Assembly: GCF_030408615.1 (NCBI RefSeq) | Contig: NZ_CP047187.1 | Span: 372,001 to 436,000 of the forward strand | Direction: 5' to 3' | DNA from: Corynebacterium bovis DSM 20582 = CIP 54.80 | Lineage (GTDB): Bacteria > Actinomycetota > Actinomycetes > Mycobacteriales > Mycobacteriaceae | Length of the DNA: 64,000 nucleotides | In this document: piece by piece, positions 1-6,762 of the stretch | Position numbering within the stretch: position 1 is the stretch's first letter | Layout of the letters: every line of letters begins with the position of its first letter | Made by a program: the position numbers and the translations under genes | The notes under the pieces: model-generated | Told to the model about the DNA's origin: nothing | What the model saw: only the letters and a program-made list of their open reading frames with translations | The model's database searches: none

Positions 1-597
1 CCCCGGGAGGTGGGCGTCGACCCGTCGGACGGGGAGGTCATCACCGCCCAGAACGGCCGCTACGGTCCGTACCTCAAGAAGGGCAACGACTCCCGCTCCC
101 TGGCGAAGGAGGAGGACATCTTCACCGTCACCCTCGACGAGGCGCGGCGGATCTACGCCGAGCCGAAGCGCCGGGGGCGGCAGGCGGCGCAGCCGCCGTT
201 GAAGCAGCTCGGGGACAACGACGTCTCCGGGAAGCCGATGACGGTCAAGGACGGGCGGTTCGGCCCGTACGTCACCGACGGGCAGACGAACGCCTCCCTG
301 CGCCGGGGCGACAACCCGGAGACGATCACCGACGCGCGTGCGAACGAGCTGCTCTCCGAGCGGCGCGCGAAGGAGGCCGAGCAGGGTGGCGGCCGGGGCG
401 CCGGGAGGGCGACGTCGGCCCGGAAGGCGACGAAGAAGTCCACCGCGAAGAAGACCACGGCGAAGAAGTCGACGGCGAAGAAGTCGACGAAGAAGACCAC
501 CAAGAAGACCACGGCGAAGAAGACCGCCACGAAGTCCGCGGCGAAGAAGTCCGCCGCGAAGGCGACGTCCGCGGCCACGCGGTCCACGACGACGTAG
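1..597 (+). CDS. topA: DNA topoisomerase I, C-terminal part
   Basis: Only the last 198 residues lie in the window; the reading frame is open from base 1, so the true start is upstream. Type IA topoisomerase I relaxes negatively supercoiled DNA by a single-strand break. Two copies of the topoisomerase C-terminal repeat are visible, centred on GRYGPYLKKG and GRFGPYVTDG. They are followed from about residue 135 by a tail of roughly 60 residues made almost only of Lys, Thr, Ala and Ser (KKSTAKK-type units). Lysine-rich tails of this kind are known in actinobacterial TopA, where they support DNA binding and processivity. The catalytic Tyr and Toprim domain are outside the window. Identification rests on the repeats, the tail and the neighbouring cyaB. 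Confidence 0.93.
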   Translation, partial: PREVGVDPSDGEVITAQNGRYGPYLKKGNDSRSLAKEEDIFTVTLDEARRIYAEPKRRGRQAAQPPLKQLGDNDVSGKPMTVKDGRFGPYVTDGQTNASLRRGDNPETITDARANELLSERRAKEAEQGGGRGAGRATSARKATKKSTAKKTTAKKSTAKKSTKKTTKKTTAKKTATKSAAKKSAAKATSAATRSTTT

Positions 598-644
598 CCG
601 GGCTCCGCGCCCGGGGCCCCGGCACGCCGGCGGGCCCGTACGCC

Positions 645-680
645 GCACGAACAGCACGAACAGCACGAACAGCACGAACA
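645..680. repeat. Tandem 9-bp repeat, 4 copies
   Basis: Four perfect head-to-tail copies of GCACGAACA, followed by a partial fifth copy, fill the gap between topA and the next gene. The function is unknown; it looks like a replication-slippage microsatellite. Confidence 0.85.
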
Positions 681-729
681 GCACGACGCGCACGACACCC
701 ACGAGAGACGACGGAAGGACGGACGAGAG

Positions 730-1752
730 ATGAGTGAGGCGGACCGGGCCACGGAGGTCACCCCGGAATTCACCTGGACCGACGGGGAGGAGCTGCGCCG
801 GCGGTTGTCGATGCGCACGCTCGTCGACGTCACCCGCGCGGCGTTCATCGACCACCAGCACGGCCGGTTCGAGATCCCGGTGCGCGAGACCCTCGACGAC
901 GGCGCCCTGCTCGTCATGCCGGTCCGGCACCGTGACATCCCGGGGCTCGCCGTGAAGACGATGAGCCTCAACAGCGACCGGAACCCGACGATCGCCGGGA
1001 CGGTGCTGTGGGAGGACCCGGAGCGGGTCCGCCACGTCCTCGTCGACGGGGCGACGGCGACGACGATGCGCACCGGCGCGGTGAGCGGCGTCGCGACCGA
1101 CCTCCTCGCCCGGGAGGGCGCGCGGCACCTCGTGGTCGTCGGCGCGGGCGGTCAGGCCCCGGACCAGGTCCGGGCCGTTGCGGCCGTGCGTGACCTCACG
1201 ACGGTGACGATCGTCAGCCGGCGGCTCGAGAGCGCCCGCCGGTGCGTGGAGCGGCTCGCGGACGACCCGGCGCTCGAGGGCGTCGAGATCACGGCCGCGG
1301 AGGACGTCCGGGCGGCCGTCGGGCGCGCGGACATCGTCTGCTGCGTCACCCCGGCGGAGGAGCCGCTGTTCCGGCTCGACGACCTCGCCCCGGGCACGCA
1401 CGTCAACCTCATCGGGTCGTTCCGTCCGTCGATGCGGGAGATGTCGGGCCACGACGTCGCCTCGGTCGACCGGCTCGTCGTGGACGACATCGAGGCCGTG
1501 ACGACCGAGTCGGGCGAGATCATCGACGCGCTCGAGGCCGGCGAGCTCACGGTCGACGGCCTGGAGACCCTCGGTGCGGCGCTCATCGCCGAGGACGAGG
1601 CGCAGGCCCGCGAGGGCGAGCCGCCCGTCGTCGGCGGCCGGTACGGTGCTGAGGAGCCGGTCGACGGCATCCCCGACGGGCTGACCGTGTTCAAGTCCGT
1701 CGGCGTGGCGATCCAGGACTGGGCGCTCATGCGGGCGGTCAGCGGGGAGTGA
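730..1752 (+). CDS. Ornithine cyclodeaminase / mu-crystallin family protein
   Basis: 340 residues, the usual length for the family. Members are NAD(P)-dependent enzymes such as ornithine cyclodeaminase, alanine dehydrogenase and ketimine reductases. The Rossmann dinucleotide-binding segment VVVGAGGQAPDQ lies near residue 136. Before it are the family's substrate-domain features, including the KTMSLN and ATATTMRTGA stretches. The ATG at 730 is preceded by a purine-rich GACGAGAG. The gene stands alone between topA and the convergent cyaB. The substrate cannot be assigned from sequence. The last codons and the stop form part of a 17-bp tandem repeat that continues downstream. Confidence 0.85.
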   Translation: MSEADRATEVTPEFTWTDGEELRRRLSMRTLVDVTRAAFIDHQHGRFEIPVRETLDDGALLVMPVRHRDIPGLAVKTMSLNSDRNPTIAGTVLWEDPERVRHVLVDGATATTMRTGAVSGVATDLLAREGARHLVVVGAGGQAPDQVRAVAAVRDLTTVTIVSRRLESARRCVERLADDPALEGVEITAAEDVRAAVGRADIVCCVTPAEEPLFRLDDLAPGTHVNLIGSFRPSMREMSGHDVASVDRLVVDDIEAVTTESGEIIDALEAGELTVDGLETLGAALIAEDEAQAREGEPPVVGGRYGAEEPVDGIPDGLTVFKSVGVAIQDWALMRAVSGE

Positions 1753-1787
1753 CGGTCAGCGGGGGGTGACGGTCAGCGGGGGGTGAG
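1737..1787. repeat. Three 17-bp tandem copies spanning a stop codon
   Basis: Units at 1737-1753, 1754-1770 and 1771-1787 read GGTCAGCGGGG(A/G)GTGA(C/G). The first contains the end and TGA stop (1750-1752) of the cyclodeaminase-family gene. Because 17 is not a multiple of three, the three TGAs fall in three different frames. A further related duplication (cccgcccggggcggaccggg) lies at about 1791-1854. Confidence 0.85.
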
Positions 1788-1868
1788 GGTCCCGCCCGGG
1801 GCGGACCGGGTCAGCGGGGGGGGGGTGACGCTCCCGCCCGGGGCGGACCGGGTCAGGGGCGGCGCTGG

Positions 1869-3575
1869 TCAGCGGGCGCTGAGGTCCGCGCCCGGGCCCT
1901 CGCCGGGGGTGTCCGCCGGGCCCCGGCCCGCGGCCCCGTCCGCGGCGTGCGCCGCATCCACTGTGTCCACGGTGTCCACTGTGTCCGCGGCGTCCACTGT
2001 GTCCGCGGCGTCCACGGTGTCCGCTGCGTCCCCCGGGTCGACGGCGTCGGCCCCCCGGTCCGCGAGCGTCGGCCGGACGGGGCGGGCCAGCTGCGTCATC
2101 TCGCGGCGGCCCCGCAGCTCCACGGACTTCATCATCGTCCACCGGGCCTGCTCGGCCTCGTTCGCCTGGCGCACCGTCGCCGCGCTCGTGAGCACGTGGC
2201 CGGGGGTCTTCTTCGCGAGGTCGGTGAGGCGGGCGGCCTGGTTGACGGCGTCGCCGATGACGGTGAACTCGAAGCGGTCCTTCGCCCCGATGTGCCCGGC
2301 GACGACGTTGCCCGCCGCGACGCCGATGCCGGCCTCGAGCTCCAGCCCGCCGAGGTCCCGGTGCAGTTCACGGGCGGCGGCGAGGGCGTGGCCCGCGATG
2401 TCGTCGAGCGGCACCGGTGCGCCGAACACGGCGAGCGCGGCGTCGCCCTCGAACTTGTTGATCATGCCCCGGTTGCGGTGGACGACGTCGACGACCCGGT
2501 CGAAGAACTCGTTGAGCGCGTGGACGACGTGGGCCGGCTCCCGGGAGACCGCGAAGCCGGTGGACCCGATGACGTCGACGAAGAGCACGGCGACGGCCCG
2601 GTTCTCGCCGCCGAGCTCCGGCTTCTCCTCGAGCGCCCGCCGGGCGACCTCGTCGCCGACGTACCGGCCGAAGAGTTCACGCACCTGCTCCCGGTCGCGC
2701 AGCCCCCGCATCATCTCGTTGAACCCGGCCTGGAGCACGCCGATCTCCGAGCTGTCGTAGATCCGCACCGTCGTGTCCGTGCCGCCCCGGCGGACGCGGT
2801 TCATCGCCGTCTGGAGTTCGCGGATGGGGTCGACGACGTTCATCGTCACCAGCCGCGTCCCGGAGAACCCCGTGAGGATCGCGGTGAGGCTGAGCGCGAC
2901 GACCCCGGGCAGGATCTCGCGCGCGTCCGTCGTGAACATCCCCGAGACCTGCGCGGCGACGAGCAGGAGGATCCCGAGCACCGGCACCGCGGAGGTGAGG
3001 ATCCAGCTGCCCATGAGCTGCAGGGACAGCGGTGAGATCTTCGAGTGGTCCGGTACCCCGCGGGTCAGGGCCTTCGCGGCGACGGGCCGGACGAGCCGCT
3101 CGGCGACGAGGTACGTCAGGAGGCACACCATCGCCCCGGTGAGCGTCGCGGCGACGCCGACGGCGATCCCCCAGCGGGTCGAGTGGTGGGCGGCGACGGC
3201 GGTGAAGAGGATCACCCCGACGCCCCACAGCACCGCGCCGAGGATCGTCTGGAGGGCGGGGATGCGCAGGACGAGCGCCCGCACCATGTTCGGGTCGTAC
3301 GTCCCGGGGGAGCGCTGCCACCGCAGCACCGGGGCGAAGAAGTGCAGGGTCACCGTGACCCCGGCGACGACGGCGATGAAGAAGTAGGCCCCGTAGAGCG
3401 CGGCCGTCGTCGTGTCCAGCCGGGTGATCTCCCGGGCCCCGGCGAGGGGCACGAGGAAGCGCAGGAACGACGCGACGGCGACGGACCCCAGCACGTTGAT
3501 GAACAGCACGGTCGCCGCGTACAGGGGCCAGGAGGTCCCCCACACCCACGCGAGGTACCGAACGAACTGTTTCAT
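1869..3575 (-). CDS. cyaB: Membrane-bound class III adenylate cyclase
   Basis: 568 residues. It should make cAMP from ATP at the membrane, feeding the cAMP-responsive regulator GlxR. The N-terminal half has about six hydrophobic segments, starting at WPLYAATVLFINVLG. A HAMP-type linker follows (VVDPIRELQTAMNRVRRGG), then the cyclase domain. The metal-binding aspartates are in VLFVDVIGSTG and KFEGDAALAVFG, and the transition-state Asn/Arg in GDAVNQAARL. All expected catalytic residues are therefore present. In Corynebacterium glutamicum, cyaB also sits next to topA. The C-terminus ends in an acidic low-complexity tail of repeated DAADTV and DTV units. The ATG at 3575 has TATGGT seven bases upstream, so the mRNA is probably leaderless. 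Confidence 0.92.
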   Translation of the reverse strand: MKQFVRYLAWVWGTSWPLYAATVLFINVLGSVAVASFLRFLVPLAGAREITRLDTTTAALYGAYFFIAVVAGVTVTLHFFAPVLRWQRSPGTYDPNMVRALVLRIPALQTILGAVLWGVGVILFTAVAAHHSTRWGIAVGVAATLTGAMVCLLTYLVAERLVRPVAAKALTRGVPDHSKISPLSLQLMGSWILTSAVPVLGILLLVAAQVSGMFTTDAREILPGVVALSLTAILTGFSGTRLVTMNVVDPIRELQTAMNRVRRGGTDTTVRIYDSSEIGVLQAGFNEMMRGLRDREQVRELFGRYVGDEVARRALEEKPELGGENRAVAVLFVDVIGSTGFAVSREPAHVVHALNEFFDRVVDVVHRNRGMINKFEGDAALAVFGAPVPLDDIAGHALAAARELHRDLGGLELEAGIGVAAGNVVAGHIGAKDRFEFTVIGDAVNQAARLTDLAKKTPGHVLTSAATVRQANEAEQARWTMMKSVELRGRREMTQLARPVRPTLADRGADAVDPGDAADTVDAADTVDAADTVDTVDTVDAAHAADGAAGRGPADTPGEGPGADLSAR

Positions 3576-3582
3576 GGCTCAC

Positions 3583-3588
3583 ACCATA
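3583..3588 (-). promoter_or_regulatory. -10 element, leaderless cyaB promoter
   Basis: On the minus strand TATGGT is followed by seven bases and the ATG of cyaB. The spacing puts the transcription start at or next to the start codon. Confidence 0.6.
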
Positions 3589-3747
3589 TCGGAGGGGTGG
3601 ACGCCCGGGGGACTCTCCCCGGGGTCATCCGGGCACGTCGCCGCAGGTGCCTGTGGACAACGGAGGTTCTGTGGACGGCCCGCCCCGCGGGTGCCCCGGG
3701 CCCTGCCGACGGCGGGCGGACGGGAGGGGGCGTGACGGGCCGGCGGT

Positions 3748-3753
3748 TAGACT
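3748..3753 (+). promoter_or_regulatory. -10 element, leaderless holB promoter
   Basis: TAGACT is followed by six bases and the ATG at 3760, with no purine-rich ribosome-binding site between. Confidence 0.6.
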
Positions 3754-3759
3754 GTCCCC

Positions 3760-5127
3760 ATGACAGAGCGGCAGGACATCTTCGGTGCGTGGTCGGTCAA
3801 CGCGGCCGTCGCGGAGCCGTTGGCGGCCGCGGCCCGGACGGCGCGGGAGATGGTCGCCGCCGGGGACGCCGCGGGGGGCCGGCCCGGGGCCACCGACGCC
3901 GCGGTGCGCGGGGCCGGGGCCGGGGACGGGACCGGTCCGGGGGCGGGGACCGGGACGGCCGACGCCGCGGGCTCCGGTGTGATGACGCACTCCTGGCTCC
4001 TGACGGGGCCGCCCGGGTCCGGGCGGTCGGTCGCGGCGAAGGCCTTCGCCACCGCGCTGGTCTGCGACGACCCGGACGTCGTCGGGTGCGGGCGGTGCGA
4101 CCAGTGCCGGAGTGTGCGCGCGGGCACCCACCCGGACGTGGAGTGGGTCTCGACGGAGGGGATGACCATCACGGTCGACGACGTCCGCGCGGTCATCCGG
4201 TCGGCCGCGAAGATGCCGACGGTCGCGCGGTGGCGGGTCGTCGTCGTGGAGGACGCGGACCGGCTCGGCGACGGGGCGGCGAACGCGCTGCTGAAGTCCG
4301 TCGAGGAACCTCCGGCGCGGACCGTGTTCGTCCTCTGTGCGCCGAGCACGGACCCGCACGACATCGCTGTGACCCTCCGTTCCCGGTGCCGGCACCTGTA
4401 CGTTCCCACGCCCTCGCCGGCGGAGGTGGAGCAGGCGCTGCTCGCGGACACGGCCCTCGGCCTCACCGCCGAGCAGGCGGCGTGGGCCGCGGGGGTCTCG
4501 GGCGGGCACATCGGGCGGGCCCGCCACCTCGCGCGGGACGCCGTCGCCCGGGAGAAGCGGGCGACCGCGTTGACCCTGCCGAAGCTCGTCTACGAACCGG
4601 CCCGGCTGTTCATGTTCACCCGGTCGCTCGTCGCGAAGGCGGGGGAGGAGGCCGCGGCGTCGGTGGAGGAGACGGAGCGTCGGGAGCGGGAGGCGCTCGA
4701 GTCCTCCCTCGGCGTCGGGTCGAAGGGCAAGGGGGCGGCGAAGGCCCAGCGTGGGGCGTCGGGCCAGCTGAAGGAGCTGGAGAAGGAGCAGAAGAACCGG
4801 CGGACCCGGTTGCTGCGGGACTCCCTCGACCTCGCGCTCATCGACGTCGCGGGCCTGTACCGGGACGCGATGCTCATCGCGGCCGGTGCGGTGGAGGCCG
4901 CCCCGGGGGACGACGGCGACGGGCACGGGGTCCCCGTCGGTGGGCTCATGCACCCGGACATGGCGGCGACGTCCCGGGAGCTCGCGCGGCGCAACTCCCC
5001 GGAGGCGCTCGTGCGGTGCATCGACGCGGTGGCGGCGTGCCGGGAGGCGCTCGGGTTCAACGTGAAGCCGGAGGTCGCGCTCGACGCGATGGCCGGCCGC
5101 CTCCGCGAGTGCTGCCGCCTGGTCTGA
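3760..5127 (+). CDS. holB: DNA polymerase III subunit delta'
   Basis: 455 residues. Part of the clamp loader that places the beta sliding clamp on DNA. The AAA+ P-loop-like segment LTGPPGSGRS is near residue 80. It is followed by four zinc-ligand cysteines (VCDDPDVVGCGRCDQCRSV), the Walker B-like VVVVEDADRL and the sensor region NALLKSVEEPP, as in the delta'/gamma family. A disordered N-terminal Ala/Gly-rich insert of about 45 residues precedes the P-loop, and a charged KGKGAAKAQRG stretch lies in the C-terminal half. Both make it longer than typical delta' proteins. The start at 3760 is supported by the TAGACT hexamer six bases upstream. The tRNA-Thr gene follows in the same direction. Confidence 0.93.
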   Translation: MTERQDIFGAWSVNAAVAEPLAAAARTAREMVAAGDAAGGRPGATDAAVRGAGAGDGTGPGAGTGTADAAGSGVMTHSWLLTGPPGSGRSVAAKAFATALVCDDPDVVGCGRCDQCRSVRAGTHPDVEWVSTEGMTITVDDVRAVIRSAAKMPTVARWRVVVVEDADRLGDGAANALLKSVEEPPARTVFVLCAPSTDPHDIAVTLRSRCRHLYVPTPSPAEVEQALLADTALGLTAEQAAWAAGVSGGHIGRARHLARDAVAREKRATALTLPKLVYEPARLFMFTRSLVAKAGEEAAASVEETERREREALESSLGVGSKGKGAAKAQRGASGQLKELEKEQKNRRTRLLRDSLDLALIDVAGLYRDAMLIAAGAVEAAPGDDGDGHGVPVGGLMHPDMAATSRELARRNSPEALVRCIDAVAACREALGFNVKPEVALDAMAGRLRECCRLV

Positions 5128-5273
5128 CTCGCCGCCCCGCCCGGTGCCGGGCCGTGCACCCGACGGTGTGTCCCATGGTCGGGGCCGCCGGGGTCGCCGG
5201 GGTCGGGAGCGTCGACGGTGGCCGGGGCCGGGTGAGGGGTTCGGTCGTGGGTCGCCGCTGGTCACCGGCCGTT

Positions 5274-5303
5274 TTGGTTGTCCGGTGGAGCGTCGGCTAG
5301 GAT
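5274..5303 (+). promoter_or_regulatory. Promoter for tRNA-Thr
   Basis: TTGGTT (5274-5279) and TAGGAT (5298-5303) are separated by 18 bp, a good coryneform sigma-A arrangement. The predicted start is near 5310, about 65 bases before the mature tRNA. Confidence 0.6.
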
Positions 5304-5352
5304 ATCCCGACGTACGCAGTCGCGTGTGGTCGCGGAGATGTCCGTGGTCCAG

Positions 5353-5369
5353 CACGCAGTGACTGCGTG
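5353..5369. promoter_or_regulatory. 17-bp perfect palindrome before tRNA-Thr
   Basis: CACGCAGT-G-ACTGCGTG, eight bases on each side of one central base, ends seven bases before the tRNA. It lies inside the predicted 5' leader of the tRNA precursor. It could be a processing hairpin or a protein-binding site; nothing further can be said. Confidence 0.4.
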
Positions 5370-5376
5370 TCGGTAC

Positions 5377-5452
5377 GCCGCCTTAGCTCAGTCGGCAGAG
5401 CGTCTCACTCGTAATGAGAAGGTCGCGAGTTCGATTCTCGCAGGCGGCTCCA
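5377..5452 (+). tRNA. tRNA-Thr (anticodon CGU)
   Basis: A complete cloverleaf can be drawn. The acceptor stem is GCCGCCT/AGGCGGC (5377-5383 with 5442-5448). The anticodon stem is TCTCA/TGAGA with loop CTCGTAA; the anticodon CGT is at 5410-5412. The T-arm contains GTTCGATTC. The discriminator base is T5449, and CCA is encoded at 5450-5452. It reads ACG codons, which are very common in this sequence. Confidence 0.97.
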
Positions 5453-5463
5453 GTGAACAGCAG

Positions 5464-5493
5464 GAAGGCCACCTCCTCCGGGAGGTGGCCTTC
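5464..5493 (+). terminator. Hairpin terminator after tRNA-Thr
   Basis: A 13-bp perfect stem with a four-base loop (GAAGGCCACCTCC, TCCG, GGAGGTGGCCTTC) begins 12 bases after the tRNA CCA end. There is no long T-run. Confidence 0.75.
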
Positions 5494-5882
5494 GCTGTGT
5501 CCGGTGACGGGCCGGGCGACGCGCCCGCGCGACAGGTGACGGCGCCCGACCGCGCGCCGCCGCGCACGACCGCGCGTGACCTGATGCGACCGCACGCCGC
5601 CGCGCCCCGACCGCACGTGACCGGATGCGACCGCATATGACCGCCCGGGGACGGGATTCGCCGGGCTTTTCCGGTGTCCGGTCACGTCCGGTCATTCATG
5701 CCCGTCCGGGTGCCGCCCCGGCGGTTTTCCTGTGATTGTCCGCGACCGCTGTGTGTGGCATCGTGCCTGGTCATGGGCGTAACCGTTGCCCTGACTCATG
5801 GTCTCTGAGAGGGCAACTTTTGTCTCTCTTATTGATCCTGAAGTCGGGACGAAGGACTATTCACACCCCGTGGGGCCGCGCA
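5494..5882. other. Intergenic region, no gene seen
   Basis: About 390 bases. The first half holds short degenerate repeats of GCGACCGCA and CGTGACC (for example 5578-5640). The second half is unusually A+T-rich for this genome (around 5800-5860) and probably carries the upstream part of the promoter for the small gene at 5928. No credible reading frame was seen on either strand. Confidence 0.6.
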
Positions 5883-5888
5883 TACTCT
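5883..5888 (+). promoter_or_regulatory. -10 element for the 81-aa gene
   Basis: TACTCT, with a weak -35-like TTCACA at 5860-5865 (17-bp spacing). Transcription would start near 5895. The leader of about 33 bases contains the ribosome-binding site GAAAGG (5914-5919), nine bases from the ATG. Confidence 0.45.
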
Positions 5889-5927
5889 GAGTCATGTCAG
5901 TTTCCACCTGAGTGAAAGGCCACACAC

Positions 5928-6173
5928 ATGGGTTCCATCGACGAGGTCATGAGCCTCATCAAGCCGATCATCGCCGTCGCCAAGGATGCCGCGGCCCTCG
6001 CGACCTCCATCGCCACGACCAACCCGGTCGGCATCGGCTCCTCCGCCATCCACCTCGGCTCCAGCACGCTCGAGCTGACGCAGGCCGGCTCCTCCGCCAT
6101 CGAGAGCTCCTCGAACGGTGCGGACGCCGCTGACGCCGCCACGGACGTCGCCGAGACCGCCGCCGCGAAGTAA
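5928..6173 (+). CDS. Small porin-like or envelope protein, 81 aa
   Basis: Not recognised with certainty. The protein is short, rich in Ala and Ser, and predicted amphipathic/helical, with no signal peptide and no cysteine. The N-terminal half (MGSIDEVMSLIKPIIAVAKD) has hydrophobic residues at helical spacing; the C-terminus is acidic and Ala-rich. Corynebacterial channel proteins of the PorA/PorH type share these traits (tiny, no signal sequence, helical, often O-mycolylated on Ser), so this is a plausible but unproven candidate. A promoter, a clear ribosome-binding site and a strong terminator make it a single-gene unit. Its start region GTGAAAGGCCACACACATG is almost identical to that of the 36-aa gene at 18618. 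Confidence 0.7.
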   Translation: MGSIDEVMSLIKPIIAVAKDAAALATSIATTNPVGIGSSAIHLGSSTLELTQAGSSAIESSSNGADAADAATDVAETAAAK

Positions 6174-6223
6174 GGACCGTCCGCTCAGCGGACCCCTCCC
6201 CGGTCACCGACCGGGCGACGGAC

Positions 6224-6257
6224 ACAGGCCCCGCCACCTCAGGGTGGCGGGGCCTGT
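6224..6257 (+). terminator. Strong hairpin terminator after the 81-aa gene
   Basis: A perfect 15-bp stem with loop TCAG (6224-6238 and 6243-6257), starting 51 bases after the stop codon. Confidence 0.8.
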
Positions 6258-6391
6258 CTGCGTCCGCGGCGTCGGTGTGCCCCCGGGACCTGCGCCCGGG
6301 GGGGGAGGAGACACGGGAGGCAGGGCGCTGCCGGTGCGCCCCCCCGGGACGTGCGCCCCCGGGACACCCGGGCCGGGCCGGTCCCGGCCCG

Positions 6392-6592
6392 TCAGCCCCG
6401 GGGCATGAGGATCCAGGCGGCGATGTAGAAGATGACCTGGGGGCCCGGCAGCAGGACGGAGAGGATCACGAGGGCGCGCAGCACCTTCGCGCTGACGCCG
6501 AGGTACTCGGCGATGCCGCCGCAGACGCCGGCGATGACCCGGTTGGTGGAGCTGCGGCGGAGCCGGGGGCGGGGGGAGCGTTCGGTGTTCAT
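6392..6592 (-). CDS. PspC-domain membrane protein
   Basis: 66 residues, a stand-alone PspC domain. The family motif is RVIAGVCGGIAEYLG, followed by a hydrophobic helix and a second one (VIFYIAAWILMPRG). PspC domains occur in phage-shock/envelope-stress systems as small membrane sensors. The ATG at 6592 is chosen because TAGCGT lies seven bases upstream, predicting a leaderless mRNA. Longer upstream extensions in this frame look like non-coding low-complexity sequence. Confidence 0.88.
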   Translation of the reverse strand: MNTERSPRPRLRRSSTNRVIAGVCGGIAEYLGVSAKVLRALVILSVLLPGPQVIFYIAAWILMPRG

Positions 6593-6599
6593 GGACGCC

Positions 6600-6605
6600 A
6601 CGCTA
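6600..6605 (-). promoter_or_regulatory. -10 element, leaderless pspC-like promoter
   Basis: TAGCGT on the minus strand, seven bases before the ATG at 6592. Confidence 0.55.
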
Positions 6606-6660
6606 CGGGGAAAGGGACGTCGGGACCATCGGGGTTCTCCCTGATCCCGACCCTGATGTC

Positions 6661-6718
6661 CCGGGCCCCGGCCCGCCACCGGCCCCGTCCCGGGCCCCGG
6701 CCCGCCCCCGGCCCCGTC
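6661..6718. repeat. Two 29-bp tandem copies
   Basis: Units 6661-6689 and 6690-6718 differ at one base. They are composed of CCGGGCCCCGG and CCCGCC blocks and lie between the PspC-like gene and the end of the acyl-CoA dehydrogenase gene. Confidence 0.75.
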
Positions 6719-6762
6719 CCCGCCCCGGGGGACCCGGCCTGAGCCGGGCCCCGCCCCGGCGA

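Noticed and set aside
645-680. Possible CRISPR-like repeats here and at 28694-28729
   Set aside because: Units are 9 bp, contiguous, with no spacers and no cas genes. These are simple tandem repeats.
3045-5300. A 751-codon plus-strand frame across cyaB and holB
   Set aside because: It overlaps two well-supported genes in another frame or strand and has no recognisable motif.
5494-5700. A second tRNA or small RNA after tRNA-Thr
   Set aside because: Repeated GCGACCGCA units give stems by chance, but no cloverleaf or promoter could be assembled.
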